Counted from the first letter of the stretch, positions 41,168 to 52,601 are shown. The stretch: DNA of 64,000 bases from Pelagibacterium sp. 26DY04 (GCF_031202305.1 NZ_CP101731.1:558001-622000), one strand, 5' to 3'. Program-made: numbers and translations. The notes: generated from the letters alone by a model not told the origin.

Positions 41168-42024
41168 ATCAAAACCGCCGGTTCTGCCTTGCCTCGCCCC
41201 GCGTCCTCGAGGACGAACACCATTCCCGATTGCGGATGGGCGGCAAGAGCGTCCTCATCCATGCCCTCGCGCGCCGTCGTGCAATAGAGCGTCGAAAAAT
41301 CGGGTCCACCAAAGGCCGGACAGGACGAATGGGGCGCTCCGATCTCGACTGCCTTGAGGAAGGCGCCGCGCGGATCGTAAACCGCCACGCGCCCCGCGCC
41401 CCATTGGGCACACCACATATTCCCATCGGCGTCGATCACCGCCCCATCCGGGTTGAGCCCTTCTCGCGCGAGGTCGAGAAAAACCTCGGGCTCTCCGACC
41501 GGTGCGCCGGTCTCCGCGTCCAGCCGCACCCGTTTGACGATGCCTCGGTCGGTATCGGCAAAATACCCATGGCTGCGGTCGGGCGAAAAGCAGATGGCAT
41601 TGGGAATGGTGATCCCCGAAAAGAGCTTTGCGACCTTGCCGCGATAGAAGCGGTAGATCGCCCCGGCGTCGGTTTCGGCCTTCTTGCCCATGGACGAAAT
41701 CCAGAACCCGCCCCAGGGATCGGCCCGCCCGTCATTGGTGCGCCGCCCCTCTCCGATGTCCAGTGCCGCAACGCCCTCATGCTCACCGGTTTCGATATCG
41801 AATTTGAGCAGCGCGCTCTCGCTGGCCACCAGCAGGTGGTCGCGGTCGATCCACCCGGCAGCCGAGACGATTTCGCTGAACGTCCATTCCCGCTCGCTCC
41901 CTGCTTGCCGTGTCAGCAGCTTGCGGTTGATTATATCGAACCAGAACAATTGCTCGCGCTCGGGGTGCCAAAGCGGCCCTTCGCCTAGAAAGCAGGGGCG
42001 GGCGTCGAAGACTTTCGCGTCCAT
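41164..42024 (-). CDS. SMP-30/gluconolactonase family sugar lactonase
   Basis: A 286-residue six-bladed beta-propeller lactonase: FLGEGPLWHPEREQLFWFDI (metal-binding Glu), NDGRADPWGGFWISSMG (Asn/Asp ligands), NAICFSPDRSHGYFADTD, and NPDGAVIDADGNMWCAQWG. It hydrolyses aldono- or aldaro-lactones made by the dehydrogenases encoded nearby (uronate dehydrogenase and galactose/arabinose dehydrogenase). Last gene of the dgoK-dgoA-lactonase operon. Substrate could be galactono-, arabino- or galactarolactone. Confidence 0.88.
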   Translation of the reverse strand: MDAKVFDARPCFLGEGPLWHPEREQLFWFDIINRKLLTRQAGSEREWTFSEIVSAAGWIDRDHLLVASESALLKFDIETGEHEGVAALDIGEGRRTNDGRADPWGGFWISSMGKKAETDAGAIYRFYRGKVAKLFSGITIPNAICFSPDRSHGYFADTDRGIVKRVRLDAETGAPVGEPEVFLDLAREGLNPDGAVIDADGNMWCAQWGAGRVAVYDPRGAFLKAVEIGAPHSSCPAFGGPDFSTLYCTTAREGMDEDALAAHPQSGMVFVLEDAGRGKAEPAVLI

Positions 42025-42627
42025 TCACATCACCTCGTCATAAGCGGCAACGATGCGGCGGCAGCGTTCGCCCACCTCGCTTGCCGTAAATCCGGGTTTG
42101 TAGAGCGCGGTTCCAATCCCGAACCCGTCGGCTCCCGCATCTTTCCACGCTGCAAAATTGTCCGGCCCCGCGCCGCCCACCGCATAAACCGGGGCGCTGG
42201 CCGGCAGCACCGCCCTGAGCGCCGCGATCCCGCCCGGGCCCATCACCGATGCCGGGAAAATCTTCAGCCCATCCGCTCCCGCCTTGAGGGCAGCAAAGCA
42301 TTCGGTCGCCGTAAAGACGCCGGGGAAGGACATGAGCCCCGCAGCCTTGCTCGCTTCGATCACCTGCGGATCGCAATTGGGCGAAACGATCAGCTTCCCG
42401 CCCGCATCGGCCACGGCGCGCACGTCGTCTGGCGTCAGCACCGTTCCGGCCCCGATCAACGCCCCTTTCCCGAACGCATCCGTCATCGCCGCGATGCTCT
42501 CGAGCGGCTGTGGTGAGTTGAGGGGCACTTCGATCGCGGTGATCCCCTCTGCGATCAACGCTTCGGTCACCGCCAGCGCCTCGTCTGGCGTGATCCCGCG
42601 CAAAATGGCAATCAACTTGCGTTTCAT
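42025..42627 (-). CDS. dgoA: 2-dehydro-3-deoxy-6-phosphogalactonate aldolase
   Basis: A 200-residue KDPG/KDPGal aldolase: [26 protein letters not shown] (catalytic Glu), [35 protein letters not shown] and [11 protein letters not shown] with the Schiff-base lysine. The VPLNSP form points to the galactonate rather than gluconate branch. It yields pyruvate and glyceraldehyde-3-P. ATG 42627 overlaps the dgoK stop (ATGA). Confidence 0.92.
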   Translation of the reverse strand: MKRKLIAILRGITPDEALAVTEALIAEGITAIEVPLNSPQPLESIAAMTDAFGKGALIGAGTVLTPDDVRAVADAGGKLIVSPNCDPQVIEASKAAGLMSFPGVFTATECFAALKAGADGLKIFPASVMGPGGIAALRAVLPASAPVYAVGGAGPDNFAAWKDAGADGFGIGTALYKPGFTASEVGERCRRIVAAYDEVM

Positions 42628-43565
42628 TTTTCTGTCTCCCCCAAGGCCCGCCGCGCTGCGCACAACCCGGCCAATGTCATGTCTTCGCCATCGAGCATTT
42701 CCGCCACTCCCCCTGCAACCGCCAGGCCTTGACTATAGAGCGCGGCAAGCTTGGGCGCGCCGATCAGCGACACTTTGGCCTGCCGCCAGAAATCGGCGGT
42801 CCCGGCCAGTTCCGAACCGATCAACAGCCCCGAAAGACGCGCCCGCGATGCCCCCGCCCCGGTGCCTTCCAATAGGCTGCGCGCCCGGATCGAGAACAAT
42901 TGCGTGAGGATCGCGGGGTCCTCAAGCGCCGTTTCAACGCCAGATGCGAACTCCCCATCATCCCATTCATCCCCCGCCACGCTGTGCCGCAGCACCGACT
43001 GCTCGGCCAGCAACGCAAAGATCTCCCCGGTCATCGCGCCTCGAAACCGCTTGATCTCGCCGCCTTCCACCTCCGCCCATTTGCTGTGCGTCCCCGGCAT
43101 GCAGATAATGCCGCGATCACCCTTGAGCGCCACATAGCCGGCTATCTGGGTTTCCTCTCCGCGCATCACGTCCGCCGGCCGGCGCTGGCATACGCCGGGA
43201 ACGATCACCACCTCGATCCGCGGATCATTCGCCGGTGCCCGCGTCATCGTCGCCGCAATAGGTGTTGTCGGCACCTGTGCATAAGGCGCTTCGATCCACC
43301 CCTGCCGCGCTCCCACCATGCCGCAGGCGATGACGGGGATGCGGCGGTCTTTGCTCAGCCAATCGCCAACCGCTTCGATCAGCGCATCTTCGAACGCCTC
43401 GGGACGCAATTGCCCCATGCCCTTGCCGTTCGCCGTCCGCGCCAGCACCGCATCGTCCTGTCCCATGGCCCAGGCGCGCATATTGCTGGTGCCCCAGTCT
43501 ACCGCGATCCACGCCGCGCTGATGCTGGTTTGTAAGGCTGCGCGCGTGGGTTCCGATAGTGTCAT
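42624..43565 (-). CDS. dgoK: 2-dehydro-3-deoxygalactonokinase
   Basis: A 313-residue DgoK-family kinase: [16 protein letters not shown] phosphate-binding start, [54 protein letters not shown], and [12 protein letters not shown]. It phosphorylates 2-keto-3-deoxygalactonate to the DgoA substrate. ATG 43565 is preferred to the longer frame from 43634. It is the first gene of its operon, divergent from the GntR gene with a candidate operator in the gap. Confidence 0.92.
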   Translation of the reverse strand: MTLSEPTRAALQTSISAAWIAVDWGTSNMRAWAMGQDDAVLARTANGKGMGQLRPEAFEDALIEAVGDWLSKDRRIPVIACGMVGARQGWIEAPYAQVPTTPIAATMTRAPANDPRIEVVIVPGVCQRRPADVMRGEETQIAGYVALKGDRGIICMPGTHSKWAEVEGGEIKRFRGAMTGEIFALLAEQSVLRHSVAGDEWDDGEFASGVETALEDPAILTQLFSIRARSLLEGTGAGASRARLSGLLIGSELAGTADFWRQAKVSLIGAPKLAALYSQGLAVAGGVAEMLDGEDMTLAGLCAARRALGETEK

Positions 43566-43631
43566 GGATTGATTCTTTTCTGAAAATGGCGGCAGATGAA
43601 ACGGCGGTAGGCGGATTCGCCTGTCCTGCGA

Positions 43632-43649
43632 CAAATTATCTTATTATAT
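43632..43649. promoter_or_regulatory. Candidate GntR operator CAAATTATCTTATTATAT (dgoK-gntR gap)
   Basis: An AT-rich 18-mer in the 165-bp gap between dgoK (-) and the GntR gene (+). Fifteen of 18 bases match 44675-44692 upstream of chvE. The inner 13 bases (43635-43647) show dyad symmetry AT-n-AT-nnn-AT-n-AT, of the size bound by FadR-type GntR proteins. Confidence 0.6.
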
Positions 43650-43730
43650 TTTTATTTTGACAATCTCTGGCCGTCTTTGTCATGCTCGATCTTTGCCGCT
43701 CGATTGGGCGGCCGAGGAAAGCAGACGGAC

Positions 43731-44498
43731 ATGACTAGGACAATAGACGATCGTGATGGAGCGGGAGCATCGGCAGGGCCGGCTCGCCGCAAGCCGCACA
43801 ATTTCCACGCCCATGTCATGTACACGCTTGGCACGGCCATTGTCGGCGGTGTTTATCAAGAAGGTCAGATTCTCCCCGGTGATGCCGAGTTGATCGAGCA
43901 GTTCGGCGTGTCCCGCACCGTGCTGCGTGAGGCGCTCAAGACCCTCGCGGCCAAGGGACTGGTCGAAGCCAGGGCCCGCGTCGGCACCCGCGTTCTGCCG
44001 CGCGCCCGTTGGAACATGTTCGATTCCGACGTGCTGCTCTGGCACCTCGATTCTGGCATCAGCGTCGATTTCATCGCTTCGCTGGCCGAAGTGCGCATGG
44101 CCGTCGAACCCGATGCCGCTGCGCTTGCCGCATCGCGCCGCACCGAGGCGCAGGCGCAAGAGCTCACCGAATGGCTGGAGCGCATGGCCCGCAAGGGTCA
44201 GAGCGCCGAGGATTTCGCCCGCGCCGATGTGGGCTTCCATCGTGTGGTGGCTCAGGCCTCGGGCAATCCCTTCATGGTCTCGCTTTCAAGCGTCGTCGAG
44301 ATTGCCCTGACGGCGTCCTTCACCATTTCCTCGCCCGTCGAAGGCGGCGCCGCTTTCGACAAGGCGGTTCGCCTGCACCGCAACATTGCCGAGGCCATCG
44401 TGGCCGGCGATGCCGAACTGGCCCGCGTCGCCATGCGCCAGGCCATCCAATCGGGCGTCGACAGGGCTACGACGGCGCTGGGAACCACCAAGGGTTGA
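43731..44498 (+). CDS. FadR-subfamily GntR regulator of the sugar-acid/ggu locus
   Basis: A 255-residue GntR protein: N-terminal segment, HTH at about 40-85 (YTLGTAIVGGVYQEGQILPGDAELIEQFGVSRTVLREALKTLAAKGLVEARARVGTRVLPR), then an FCD domain (EVRMAVEPDAAALAASRR, DVGFHRVVAQASGNPF). ATG 43731 is used; the longer frame from 43677 lacks support. It lies between the dgoK operon and chvE-gguABC, and matching candidate operators occur in front of both, so it probably controls both in response to a sugar-acid intermediate. Confidence 0.88.
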   Translation: MTRTIDDRDGAGASAGPARRKPHNFHAHVMYTLGTAIVGGVYQEGQILPGDAELIEQFGVSRTVLREALKTLAAKGLVEARARVGTRVLPRARWNMFDSDVLLWHLDSGISVDFIASLAEVRMAVEPDAAALAASRRTEAQAQELTEWLERMARKGQSAEDFARADVGFHRVVAQASGNPFMVSLSSVVEIALTASFTISSPVEGGAAFDKAVRLHRNIAEAIVAGDAELARVAMRQAIQSGVDRATTALGTTKG

Positions 44499-44674
44499 AG
44501 TTGGTCTCTCCGAAATGACGGTGGTTGTCCGCGCAGCTTAGCCTACAACCCGAGCGTGTCCTTTCAGGACCTGTTCCCGAATCCAGCCGCCGCCCGGCAT
44601 GAACGCAAACGTCATTTGAACACCCCCGCCACAACGCCTGTGAAAAACATGCGCTGCAGCAAAACCGCCCTTTA

Positions 44675-44692
44675 CAAATAATCATACTATAT
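44675..44692. promoter_or_regulatory. Candidate GntR operator CAAATAATCATACTATAT (upstream of chvE)
   Basis: 15/18 identity to the site at 43632-43649, with similar internal dyad symmetry (ATAATCATACTAT). It lies 85 bp upstream of the chvE start. The 279-bp gap before chvE is otherwise gene-free and holds a degenerate intergenic repeat at about 44510-44590. Confidence 0.6.
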
Positions 44693-44777
44693 GCAATCAC
44701 TGTGCAGTGCCGGCGTCAACGTCGGCAAGGGAGGTCGCCATGCGAGCACGTCGTGGCGAATTGACAGGGAGAGATTC

Positions 44778-45845
44778 ATGAAATCGATTTTGGCAGGGCT
44801 GGGCGCCCTGGTGATGACCACTGCGCTGTCGGCCGCGCCGTCTATGGCGCAGGAGGCCGGGTTCGTCGGCATTTCCATGCCAACTCAGTCCTCGGCCCGC
44901 TGGATTTCCGACGGCAATTCCATGGTCGAGCTGTTCCAGCAGGCCGGCTACCAGACCGATCTGCAATATGCCGAGGATGACATTCCCAACCAGCTCGCCC
45001 AGATCGAGAACATGATCGTGCGCGGCGTCGATGTGCTCGTCATCGCTTCCATCGACGGCACGACATTAACAACTGCGCTCGAAAACGCCGCCGCCAACGG
45101 CATCCACGTAATCGCCTATGACCGCCTGATCCGCGGTTCGGAAAATGTCGATTACTACGCCACCTTCGACAATTTCACCGTTGGCGTGCAGCAGGCCCAG
45201 AGCCTCGTTGACGGGCTCGAAGCCTCCGACTGGGAGCCGCCCTACAATATCGAGTTGTTCGGCGGTTCGCCCGACGACAACAACGCCTATTTCTTCTACG
45301 ACGGCGCCATGAGCGTCCTCCAGCCGCTGATCGACGATGGCACCCTCGTCGTCAAATCCGGCCAGATGGGCATGGATACGGTCGGCACGCTGCGCTGGGA
45401 CGGCTCGGTCGCCCAGGCCCGCATGGATAATCTTCTTTCGGCCCACTACACCGACGATCGGGTTCACGCGGTCCTCTCGCCCTATGACGGGCTCTCGATC
45501 GGCATCATCTCCTCGCTGCGTGGCGTCGGCTACGGTTCGGGCGATCTGCCCATGCCGATTATCTCCGGTCAGGACGCCGAACTGCCTTCGGTTGCCGGCA
45601 TCATCGCCGGCGATCAGTATTCGACCATCTTCAAGGACACTCGCGAGCTTGCCCGCGTCACAGTCGGCATGGTCGAGGCGCTGATCAACGGCACCGAGCC
45701 GGAAATCAACGATACCGAAACCTATGACAATGGCGTCAAGGTCGTTCCCTCCTACCTGCTCGAGCCGGTGCTGGTTACCGCCGAGAACTGGGAAGAGGTT
45801 CTGATTGGTTCGGGCTACTACACCGAAGATCAGATCACCCAATAG
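44778..45845 (+). CDS. chvE: Multiple-sugar-binding periplasmic protein, ChvE family
   Basis: A 355-residue ribose/galactose-type binding protein: signal peptide [90 protein letters not shown], and [12 protein letters not shown], all strongly ChvE-like. In Agrobacterium ChvE binds arabinose, galactose, glucose, xylose and uronic acids. AGGGAGAG precedes ATG 44778. First gene of chvE-gguABC-dehydratase-dehydrogenase. Confidence 0.93.
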   Translation: MKSILAGLGALVMTTALSAAPSMAQEAGFVGISMPTQSSARWISDGNSMVELFQQAGYQTDLQYAEDDIPNQLAQIENMIVRGVDVLVIASIDGTTLTTALENAAANGIHVIAYDRLIRGSENVDYYATFDNFTVGVQQAQSLVDGLEASDWEPPYNIELFGGSPDDNNAYFFYDGAMSVLQPLIDDGTLVVKSGQMGMDTVGTLRWDGSVAQARMDNLLSAHYTDDRVHAVLSPYDGLSIGIISSLRGVGYGSGDLPMPIISGQDAELPSVAGIIAGDQYSTIFKDTRELARVTVGMVEALINGTEPEINDTETYDNGVKVVPSYLLEPVLVTAENWEEVLIGSGYYTEDQITQ

Positions 45846-45860
45846 GCTCCTCCAAGCCTC

Positions 45861-45888
45861 GGACGCGGCACTGTTTCGTGCCGCGTCC
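45861..45888 (+). other. Stem-loop between chvE and gguA
   Basis: GGACGCGGCAC and GTGCCGCGTCC form a perfect 11-bp stem with a 6-nt loop, in the 75-bp gap after the binding-protein gene. A short T-containing tail (ATTTCGTTT) follows, so partial termination is also possible, which would give chvE excess over gguA. Confidence 0.7.
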
Positions 45889-45920
45889 ATTTCGTTTCCG
45901 ATGCAAAAGATGCGTAGGCC

Positions 45921-47453
<1,533 letters not shown>

Positions 47454-47480
47454 CCGCCACCCCGTATCTGGAATGCTTCC

Positions 47481-48686
47481 ATGAGTGACATGACCCAATC
47501 CTCGGCCCAGGCGCAAAAACCTCAATTCGCCTCACTGGGCTATATCCGCACCCATATGCGTGAATACGGCATCCTGTTTGCGCTGATCGCCATCATGGTG
47601 TTCTTCCAGATCGCGACGGGCGGCATTCTCTTGCGTCCGGTCAACATCACCAATCTGGTGCTGCAGAATTCCTATATCATCATCATGGCCGTCGGCATGC
47701 TGCTGGTGATCGTCGCCGGCCATATCGACCTTTCCGTAGGCTCGGTCATGGGCTTCGTCGGCGCGCTTTCGGCCGTGCTGATGGTCGATTTCAACATCCA
47801 CTTCATCCCCGCCGCCCTCATCTGCTTGCTGATCGGCGCCGCCATCGGCGCCATCCAGGGCTATTGGGTGGCGTATTGGAAAATCCCCAGCTTCATCGTC
47901 ACCCTGGCCGGCATGCTGGTCTTCAAGGGCTTGATGATGGTGATCCTCAAGGGCCGCTCGCTGGGCCCGTTCCCCGATGAATTCCGCCTGATCGCCTCTG
48001 GCTTCATCCCCGATATCGCCGCCATCGAAGGCTTCCACCTGCTCTCGATGCTGCTCGGTGTCGCGGTCGCCGCCATCCTCGTCTGGCTCTCCATCCGCGC
48101 TCGCGCCAAGGAGGCAAAGCATGGCGTGCCCGACGAGCCCTTCGCCTTCTTTGTCGGCCGCAACATCCTCATTGCCGGCGCCGTGCTCTGGCTGGTCTAT
48201 CTGCTCGCCACCTCGCGCGGCCTGCCGAATGTCTTCATCATCATGGCGGTGCTGATCGCCGGCTATTCGTTCATCGCCAAGCACACCACAATCGGTCGCC
48301 GCATCTACGCGGTGGGTGGCAACCAGAAGGCCGCCAAGCTCTCGGGCATCAATTCCGAACGGCTCACCTTCCTCGTCTTTGCCAATATGGGCATGCTTGC
48401 CGCTTTGGCCGGCCTGGTCTTTGCCGCCCGCCTCAACATGGCCACACCCAAGGCCGGCGAAACCTTCGAACTAGACGTTATCGCCGCAGTCTTTATCGGC
48501 GGGGCGTCCATGGCGGGTGGCGTGGGCACCATCGTTGGCGCGGTGATCGGCGCGTTCATCATGGGGGTGATGAACAACGGTATGTCCATCATGGGCATCG
48601 GCATCGACTGGCAGCAGATGATCAAGGGTTTAGTGTTGCTCGCTGCGGTGCTGTTCGACGTTTACAACAAGAACAAGGCCGCCTGA
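47481..48686 (+). CDS. gguB: Sugar ABC transporter permease GguB
   Basis: A 401-residue XylH-type permease, longer than RbsC because of a central insertion (about residues 190-260), as in GguB/XylH. Motifs include IVAGHIDLSVGSVMGFVGALSAVLM, FIVTLAGMLVFKGLMMVIL, IYAVGGNQKAAKLSGINSERL and AVFIGGASMAGGVGTIVGAVIG. About ten to twelve helices. It forms the membrane channel as a homodimer. Confidence 0.93.
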   Translation: MSDMTQSSAQAQKPQFASLGYIRTHMREYGILFALIAIMVFFQIATGGILLRPVNITNLVLQNSYIIIMAVGMLLVIVAGHIDLSVGSVMGFVGALSAVLMVDFNIHFIPAALICLLIGAAIGAIQGYWVAYWKIPSFIVTLAGMLVFKGLMMVILKGRSLGPFPDEFRLIASGFIPDIAAIEGFHLLSMLLGVAVAAILVWLSIRARAKEAKHGVPDEPFAFFVGRNILIAGAVLWLVYLLATSRGLPNVFIIMAVLIAGYSFIAKHTTIGRRIYAVGGNQKAAKLSGINSERLTFLVFANMGMLAALAGLVFAARLNMATPKAGETFELDVIAAVFIGGASMAGGVGTIVGAVIGAFIMGVMNNGMSIMGIGIDWQQMIKGLVLLAAVLFDVYNKNKAA

Positions 48687-48725
48687 TTTTCGGGCCGACC
48701 GCTTACCTTGCTGGAGTGTATCCAA

Positions 48726-49724
48726 GTGCTGCTTTCTCAGATCGTCGATACGAGCGGATCCCACTGTGTCGTGATGCGCCAGGACAACGAGGCCAGGATC
48801 GTCCTCGGCGCCGATTCGATCCTCACCCTGGCCAAGCGCGCCATGGCCAAGGCCATGCCGCTTGCCGCCCTGATCGAAGAGCAGGGGCTAGGCGAAATTG
48901 TCGACCTTGAGGCAGCCTATGCCGAAGGCAGGATGCTTGCGCCTATCGCGCCCGAGGAGCCTTCTCGCCTGCACCTCACCGGCACGGGATTGACCCATCT
49001 GGGCTCGGCCGCAACGCGTAACGCCATGCACCAGAAGGCCGGCGCAGAGGAAAACCTGACCGATTCCATGAAGATGTTCCGTCTCGGGCTCGAAGGCGGA
49101 AAGCCTCAGGGCGGCAAGACGGGCGTGCAGCCCGAATGGTTCTATAAGGGCAACGGCCACGCCCTCGTCGCGCCGGGTAAGCCGATCATCTCCCCCGGCT
49201 TTGCCCTCGATGCGGGCGAGGAACCCGAAATCGCCGGCATCTATATCGTCTCCTATGAGGGGGTTCCGCACCGGATCGGCTTTGCCCTGGCCAATGAGTT
49301 CTCCGACCACGTCACCGAGCGGCAGAACTATCTCTACCTTGCCCACTCCAAGCTGCGTCCCGCCTCGATCGGGCCGGAAATCCTCGTAGGCGATCTTCCT
49401 GCCCATGTGGAGGGAACCTCGCGCGTCATCCGCAACGGCGCCGTGCTGTGGGAAAAGCCGTTCGTATCGGGCGAGGACAATATGAGCCACACCGTGGCCA
49501 ATCTCGAGCACCATCACTTCAAATACGAGATCTTCCGCAAGCCGGGCGATATCCACGTCCACATGTTCGGAACCGCGACCCTGTCGTTCGCCGACGACAT
49601 CCGCACGCAGGGGGGCGACATTTTCGAGATCGAGGCGGCTCCGTTCGGCCTGCCGCTCAGAAATCCTCTGACCATCGATACGACACGTCCCGCCGACGCG
49701 CCGGTCACGGTTGCCAAACTCTAG
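48726..49724 (+). CDS. gguC: AraD1-family protein GguC (fumarylacetoacetate-hydrolase fold)
   Basis: A 332-residue protein of the GguC/AraD1 group: TGTGLTHLGSAATRNAMH, GVQPEWFYKGNG, PGFALDAGEEPEIAGIYI, FALANEFSDHVTERQNYLYLAHSKLRPASIGPE. It sits in the FAH superfamily, whose members hydrate, hydrolyse or decarboxylate keto acids. GTG 48726 is used because GGAG lies about 10 nt upstream. Its position next to the dehydratase suggests action on the resulting 2-keto-3-deoxy acid (such as KDA), but its reaction is not established. Confidence 0.87.
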   Translation: MLLSQIVDTSGSHCVVMRQDNEARIVLGADSILTLAKRAMAKAMPLAALIEEQGLGEIVDLEAAYAEGRMLAPIAPEEPSRLHLTGTGLTHLGSAATRNAMHQKAGAEENLTDSMKMFRLGLEGGKPQGGKTGVQPEWFYKGNGHALVAPGKPIISPGFALDAGEEPEIAGIYIVSYEGVPHRIGFALANEFSDHVTERQNYLYLAHSKLRPASIGPEILVGDLPAHVEGTSRVIRNGAVLWEKPFVSGEDNMSHTVANLEHHHFKYEIFRKPGDIHVHMFGTATLSFADDIRTQGGDIFEIEAAPFGLPLRNPLTIDTTRPADAPVTVAKL

Positions 49725-49737
49725 GGGTAGCGCAGGG

Positions 49738-51480
49738 ATGACGTTCAAGAAGGCTCAATGGCCGCGCCCGTTGCGGTCTGCCCATTGGTTCGGCGGCGCC
49801 AGCCGCGACCATATCTATCACCGCTCCTGGATGAAGAACCAGGGCCTGCCCGCCGACCTCTTCGACGGCCGCCCGGTGATCGGTATCTGCAACACCTGGT
49901 CGGAGATGACCCCCTGCAACGCCCATCTGCGCGACCTCGCACAGCGGGTAAAGCACGGCATCTACGAGGCCGGCGGCCTGCCGCTCGAATTTCCGGTGTT
50001 CTCCACCGGCGAGAGCGCCCTGCGCCCCACCGCCATGATGTACCGCAATCTCGCCGCCATGGATGTCGAGGAAGCCATCCGGGCCAATCCCTGCGACGGC
50101 GTCGTGCTGCTCGCCGGCTGCGACAAGACCACCCCGGCGCTTTTGATGGGCGCCGCCAGCACCGACGTGCCCTCGATCCTGGTCTCTGGCGGTCCCATGC
50201 TCAACGGCCACTGGCGCAACCAGTCGATCGGCTCGGGCACCGCCCTCTGGCAGATGAGCGAAATGGTCAAGTCGGGTGAATTGACCCAACTCGATTTCCT
50301 CGACGCCGAACAGGCCATGTCCCGCTCCCCCGGCTCGTGCAACACCATGGGCACGGCGTCCACCATGGCCTCGATGGCCGAAGCGCTCGGCATGGCGCTC
50401 TCGGGCAATGCCGCCATTCCGGCGGTGGACAGCCGCCGCCGTGTCATGGCGCAACTGACTGGCCGGCGCATCGTCGAAATGGTCAAGGATGATCTGAAGC
50501 CTTCCGATATCCTCACCAAGCAGGCTTTCGAAAACGCCATAATGACCAATGGCGCCATCGGTGGTTCTACCAATGCGGTGATCCACCTCCTCGCCATCGC
50601 CGGCCGCGTTGGCGTCGATCTTTCTCTCGATGATTGGGACCGGCTGGGCCGCGACATCCCCACCATCGTCAACCTGATGCCCTCGGGCAAATATCTGATG
50701 GAGGAGTTCTTCTACGCCGGCGGCCTGCCGGTGGTGCTGAAATCGCTCCTTGATGGCGGCAAGCTCCATGGCGATGCGCTGACGGTTTCCGGCAAGCCCA
50801 TCGCCGCCGAGATCGAGCACGTCAAGAACTGGAATCCGGAGGTCATCCGCCCCGTCGACCAGGCTCTCACCTCCCATGGCGGTATCGCGGTCTTGAAGGG
50901 AAACCTCGCCCCCAACGGCGCGGTGCTCAAGCCCTCTGCCGCCAGCGAGCACCTGATGGTCCATCGCGGCCGCGCCGTGGTCTTCGAGGACATCGACGAC
51001 TACAAGGCCAGGATCAACGACGAGAACCTCGATATCGACGAAACCTGTGTCATGGTCATGAAGAATTGCGGTCCGCGCGGCTATCCCGGCATGGCCGAAG
51101 TGGGCAATATGGGCCTGCCGCCCAAAGTGCTGCGCAAGGGCATCAAGGACATGGTGCGCATTTCCGATGCCCGCATGTCCGGCACCGCTTACGGCACTGT
51201 CGTCCTCCACACCTCCCCCGAAGCCGCCGTCGGCGGGCCCTTGGCCATTGTCAAAACCGGCGATTACATCGAGATCGACGTTCCTAACCGGCGCCTGCAT
51301 CTCGATGTTCCCGACGCCGAAATCGCCGAGCGGCTTCTCGCCTGGTCCCCGCCCGTCGAAAAGCCCGCCTCGGGTTATGCCCGTCTGTTCCATGAGCATG
51401 TGCAGGGTGCCGATACCGGTGCCGATTTCGACTTTTTGAAGGGCTGCCGCGGCCGCGAAGTGGGTAAGGACTCTCACTGA
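49738..51480 (+). CDS. IlvD/Edd-family dehydratase, L-arabonate/galactonate type
   Basis: A 580-residue [2Fe-2S] dehydratase with cysteines at 60 (MTPCNAH), 128 (AGCDKTTPA) and 201 (PGSCNTMGTASTM), very close to characterised L-arabonate dehydratase (59/127/200). The N-terminus RSAHWFGGASRDHIYHRSWMKNQG is of the pentonate/hexonate class. It should convert L-arabonate or D-galactonate to the 2-keto-3-deoxy acid. ATG 49738 follows GCAGGG; the next gene starts within its stop (TGATG). It differs clearly from the second IlvD-type enzyme at 10205-11941. Confidence 0.9.
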   Translation: MTFKKAQWPRPLRSAHWFGGASRDHIYHRSWMKNQGLPADLFDGRPVIGICNTWSEMTPCNAHLRDLAQRVKHGIYEAGGLPLEFPVFSTGESALRPTAMMYRNLAAMDVEEAIRANPCDGVVLLAGCDKTTPALLMGAASTDVPSILVSGGPMLNGHWRNQSIGSGTALWQMSEMVKSGELTQLDFLDAEQAMSRSPGSCNTMGTASTMASMAEALGMALSGNAAIPAVDSRRRVMAQLTGRRIVEMVKDDLKPSDILTKQAFENAIMTNGAIGGSTNAVIHLLAIAGRVGVDLSLDDWDRLGRDIPTIVNLMPSGKYLMEEFFYAGGLPVVLKSLLDGGKLHGDALTVSGKPIAAEIEHVKNWNPEVIRPVDQALTSHGGIAVLKGNLAPNGAVLKPSAASEHLMVHRGRAVVFEDIDDYKARINDENLDIDETCVMVMKNCGPRGYPGMAEVGNMGLPPKVLRKGIKDMVRISDARMSGTAYGTVVLHTSPEAAVGGPLAIVKTGDYIEIDVPNRRLHLDVPDAEIAERLLAWSPPVEKPASGYARLFHEHVQGADTGADFDFLKGCRGREVGKDSH

Positions 51481-52403
51481 TGGTCAGAAAGATCGCTATC
51501 GTCGGCCTGGGCAAGATCGCCCGCGACCAGCATGTGCCCTCGGTCGAAAAGAACCCCGATTTCGAGCTTGCCGCCACCGTCAGCCGCAATGCGCGCCTCG
51601 ACGGTATCGACAGCTATGAAACGCTGGGAGAAATGCTCGCTGCGCGCCCCGATATCGATTGCGTGGCGCTCTGCACCCCGCCTCAGGTGCGCCGGCAATA
51701 TGCGGTGGAGGCTATCGAGGCTGGCCGCCACGTGCTGCTGGAAAAGCCCCCCGGCGCTACCGTCGCGGAAGTGCAGTCGCTAGGGGCGCTGGCCGGCCGT
51801 CACGCCGTTACCCTCTTTGCCACTTGGCACTCGCGCTACGCCCAGGGCGTAGAGCCAGCCCGCAAATGGCTGGCCGACAAGACGATCGAGGCCGCCGAAA
51901 TCGTCTGGCGCGAGGACGTCCGCCGCTGGCATCCGGGCCAGGACTGGATATGGTCTCCCGGCGGCATGGGCGTTTTCGACCCCGGCATCAACGCGCTGTC
52001 CATCCTCACCCACATCCTTCCCGCGCCCGTGCACGTCACCGCCGCGTCCCTCGATATCCCCTCTAACCGCCAAACCCCCATTGCCGCCCGTATCGATTTC
52101 CTGGCCGCCACCGGCCATCCTGTTACAGCCGATTTCGACTGGCGCCAAGAGGGCCCGCAAACCTGGGACATCACGGTCCGCACAACCTCCGGCACCCTCC
52201 ATCTTTCGGCCGGCGGCGCTACCCTCACCATCGACGGCAATGAACACCTTGCCGCCCCCGATACTGAATATGACGGCATCTACACCCATTTCGCCCTCCT
52301 GCTCGCTGCCGGCGAAAGCGCGGTGGACCTCTCCCCCCTGCAACTGGTCGCCGACGCCTTCATGCTCGGCAATATCCGGCAGGTGGAGGAGTTTCACGAC
52401 TAG
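51480..52403 (+). CDS. Gfo/Idh/MocA-family sugar 1-dehydrogenase (D-galactose/L-arabinose type)
   Basis: A 307-residue oxidoreductase: IAIVGLGKIARDQHVPSVEKNP Rossmann start, CTPPQVRRQYAVEAIEAGRHVLLEKPPGATVAEV with the EKPP catalytic motif, and WIWSPGGMGVFDPGINALSIL. This EKPPGAT/GVFDPGINALSI pattern is that of bacterial D-galactose or L-arabinose 1-dehydrogenases (about 308 residues). It supplies the aldonolactone for the SMP-30 lactonase. Last gene of the chvE-ggu operon. Confidence 0.88.
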   Translation: MVRKIAIVGLGKIARDQHVPSVEKNPDFELAATVSRNARLDGIDSYETLGEMLAARPDIDCVALCTPPQVRRQYAVEAIEAGRHVLLEKPPGATVAEVQSLGALAGRHAVTLFATWHSRYAQGVEPARKWLADKTIEAAEIVWREDVRRWHPGQDWIWSPGGMGVFDPGINALSILTHILPAPVHVTAASLDIPSNRQTPIAARIDFLAATGHPVTADFDWRQEGPQTWDITVRTTSGTLHLSAGGATLTIDGNEHLAAPDTEYDGIYTHFALLLAAGESAVDLSPLQLVADAFMLGNIRQVEEFHD

Positions 52404-52440
52404 CAACGCCAAGATTTCCCCCCACAGGTAGCCAACCATC

Positions 52441-52575
52441 CACTTCGTCGTCTTCGGGCTTGACCCGGAGACCCGCGAGGCTCCCACACCTTCAGCAGAA
52501 GTGGGTTCTCCAACGCCTACCGCACCCCTGGCAAGGGCTGCGGATTGTCGGGTCAGGTCCGACAATAACGATGGG
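52441..52575. repeat. Composite inverted intergenic repeat (CGGGTC-type)
   Basis: Two inverted half-elements: CGTCGTCTTCGGGCTTGACC near 52446-52465 and GCGGATTGTCGGGTC to CCGACAATAACGA near 52540-52572. The same family occurs at 55773-55900. It fills most of the 286-bp gap between the galactose/arabinose dehydrogenase gene and the F420-linked genes, and marks the boundary of that cluster. Confidence 0.7.
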
Positions 52576-52601
52576 ATAGTACGGAACCAGCACCACCAAA
52601 T

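Noticed and set aside
49705..51477. A 590-codon reverse-strand open frame
   Set aside because: It mirrors the IlvD-type dehydratase gene with its three cluster cysteines; the forward frame is clearly the gene.
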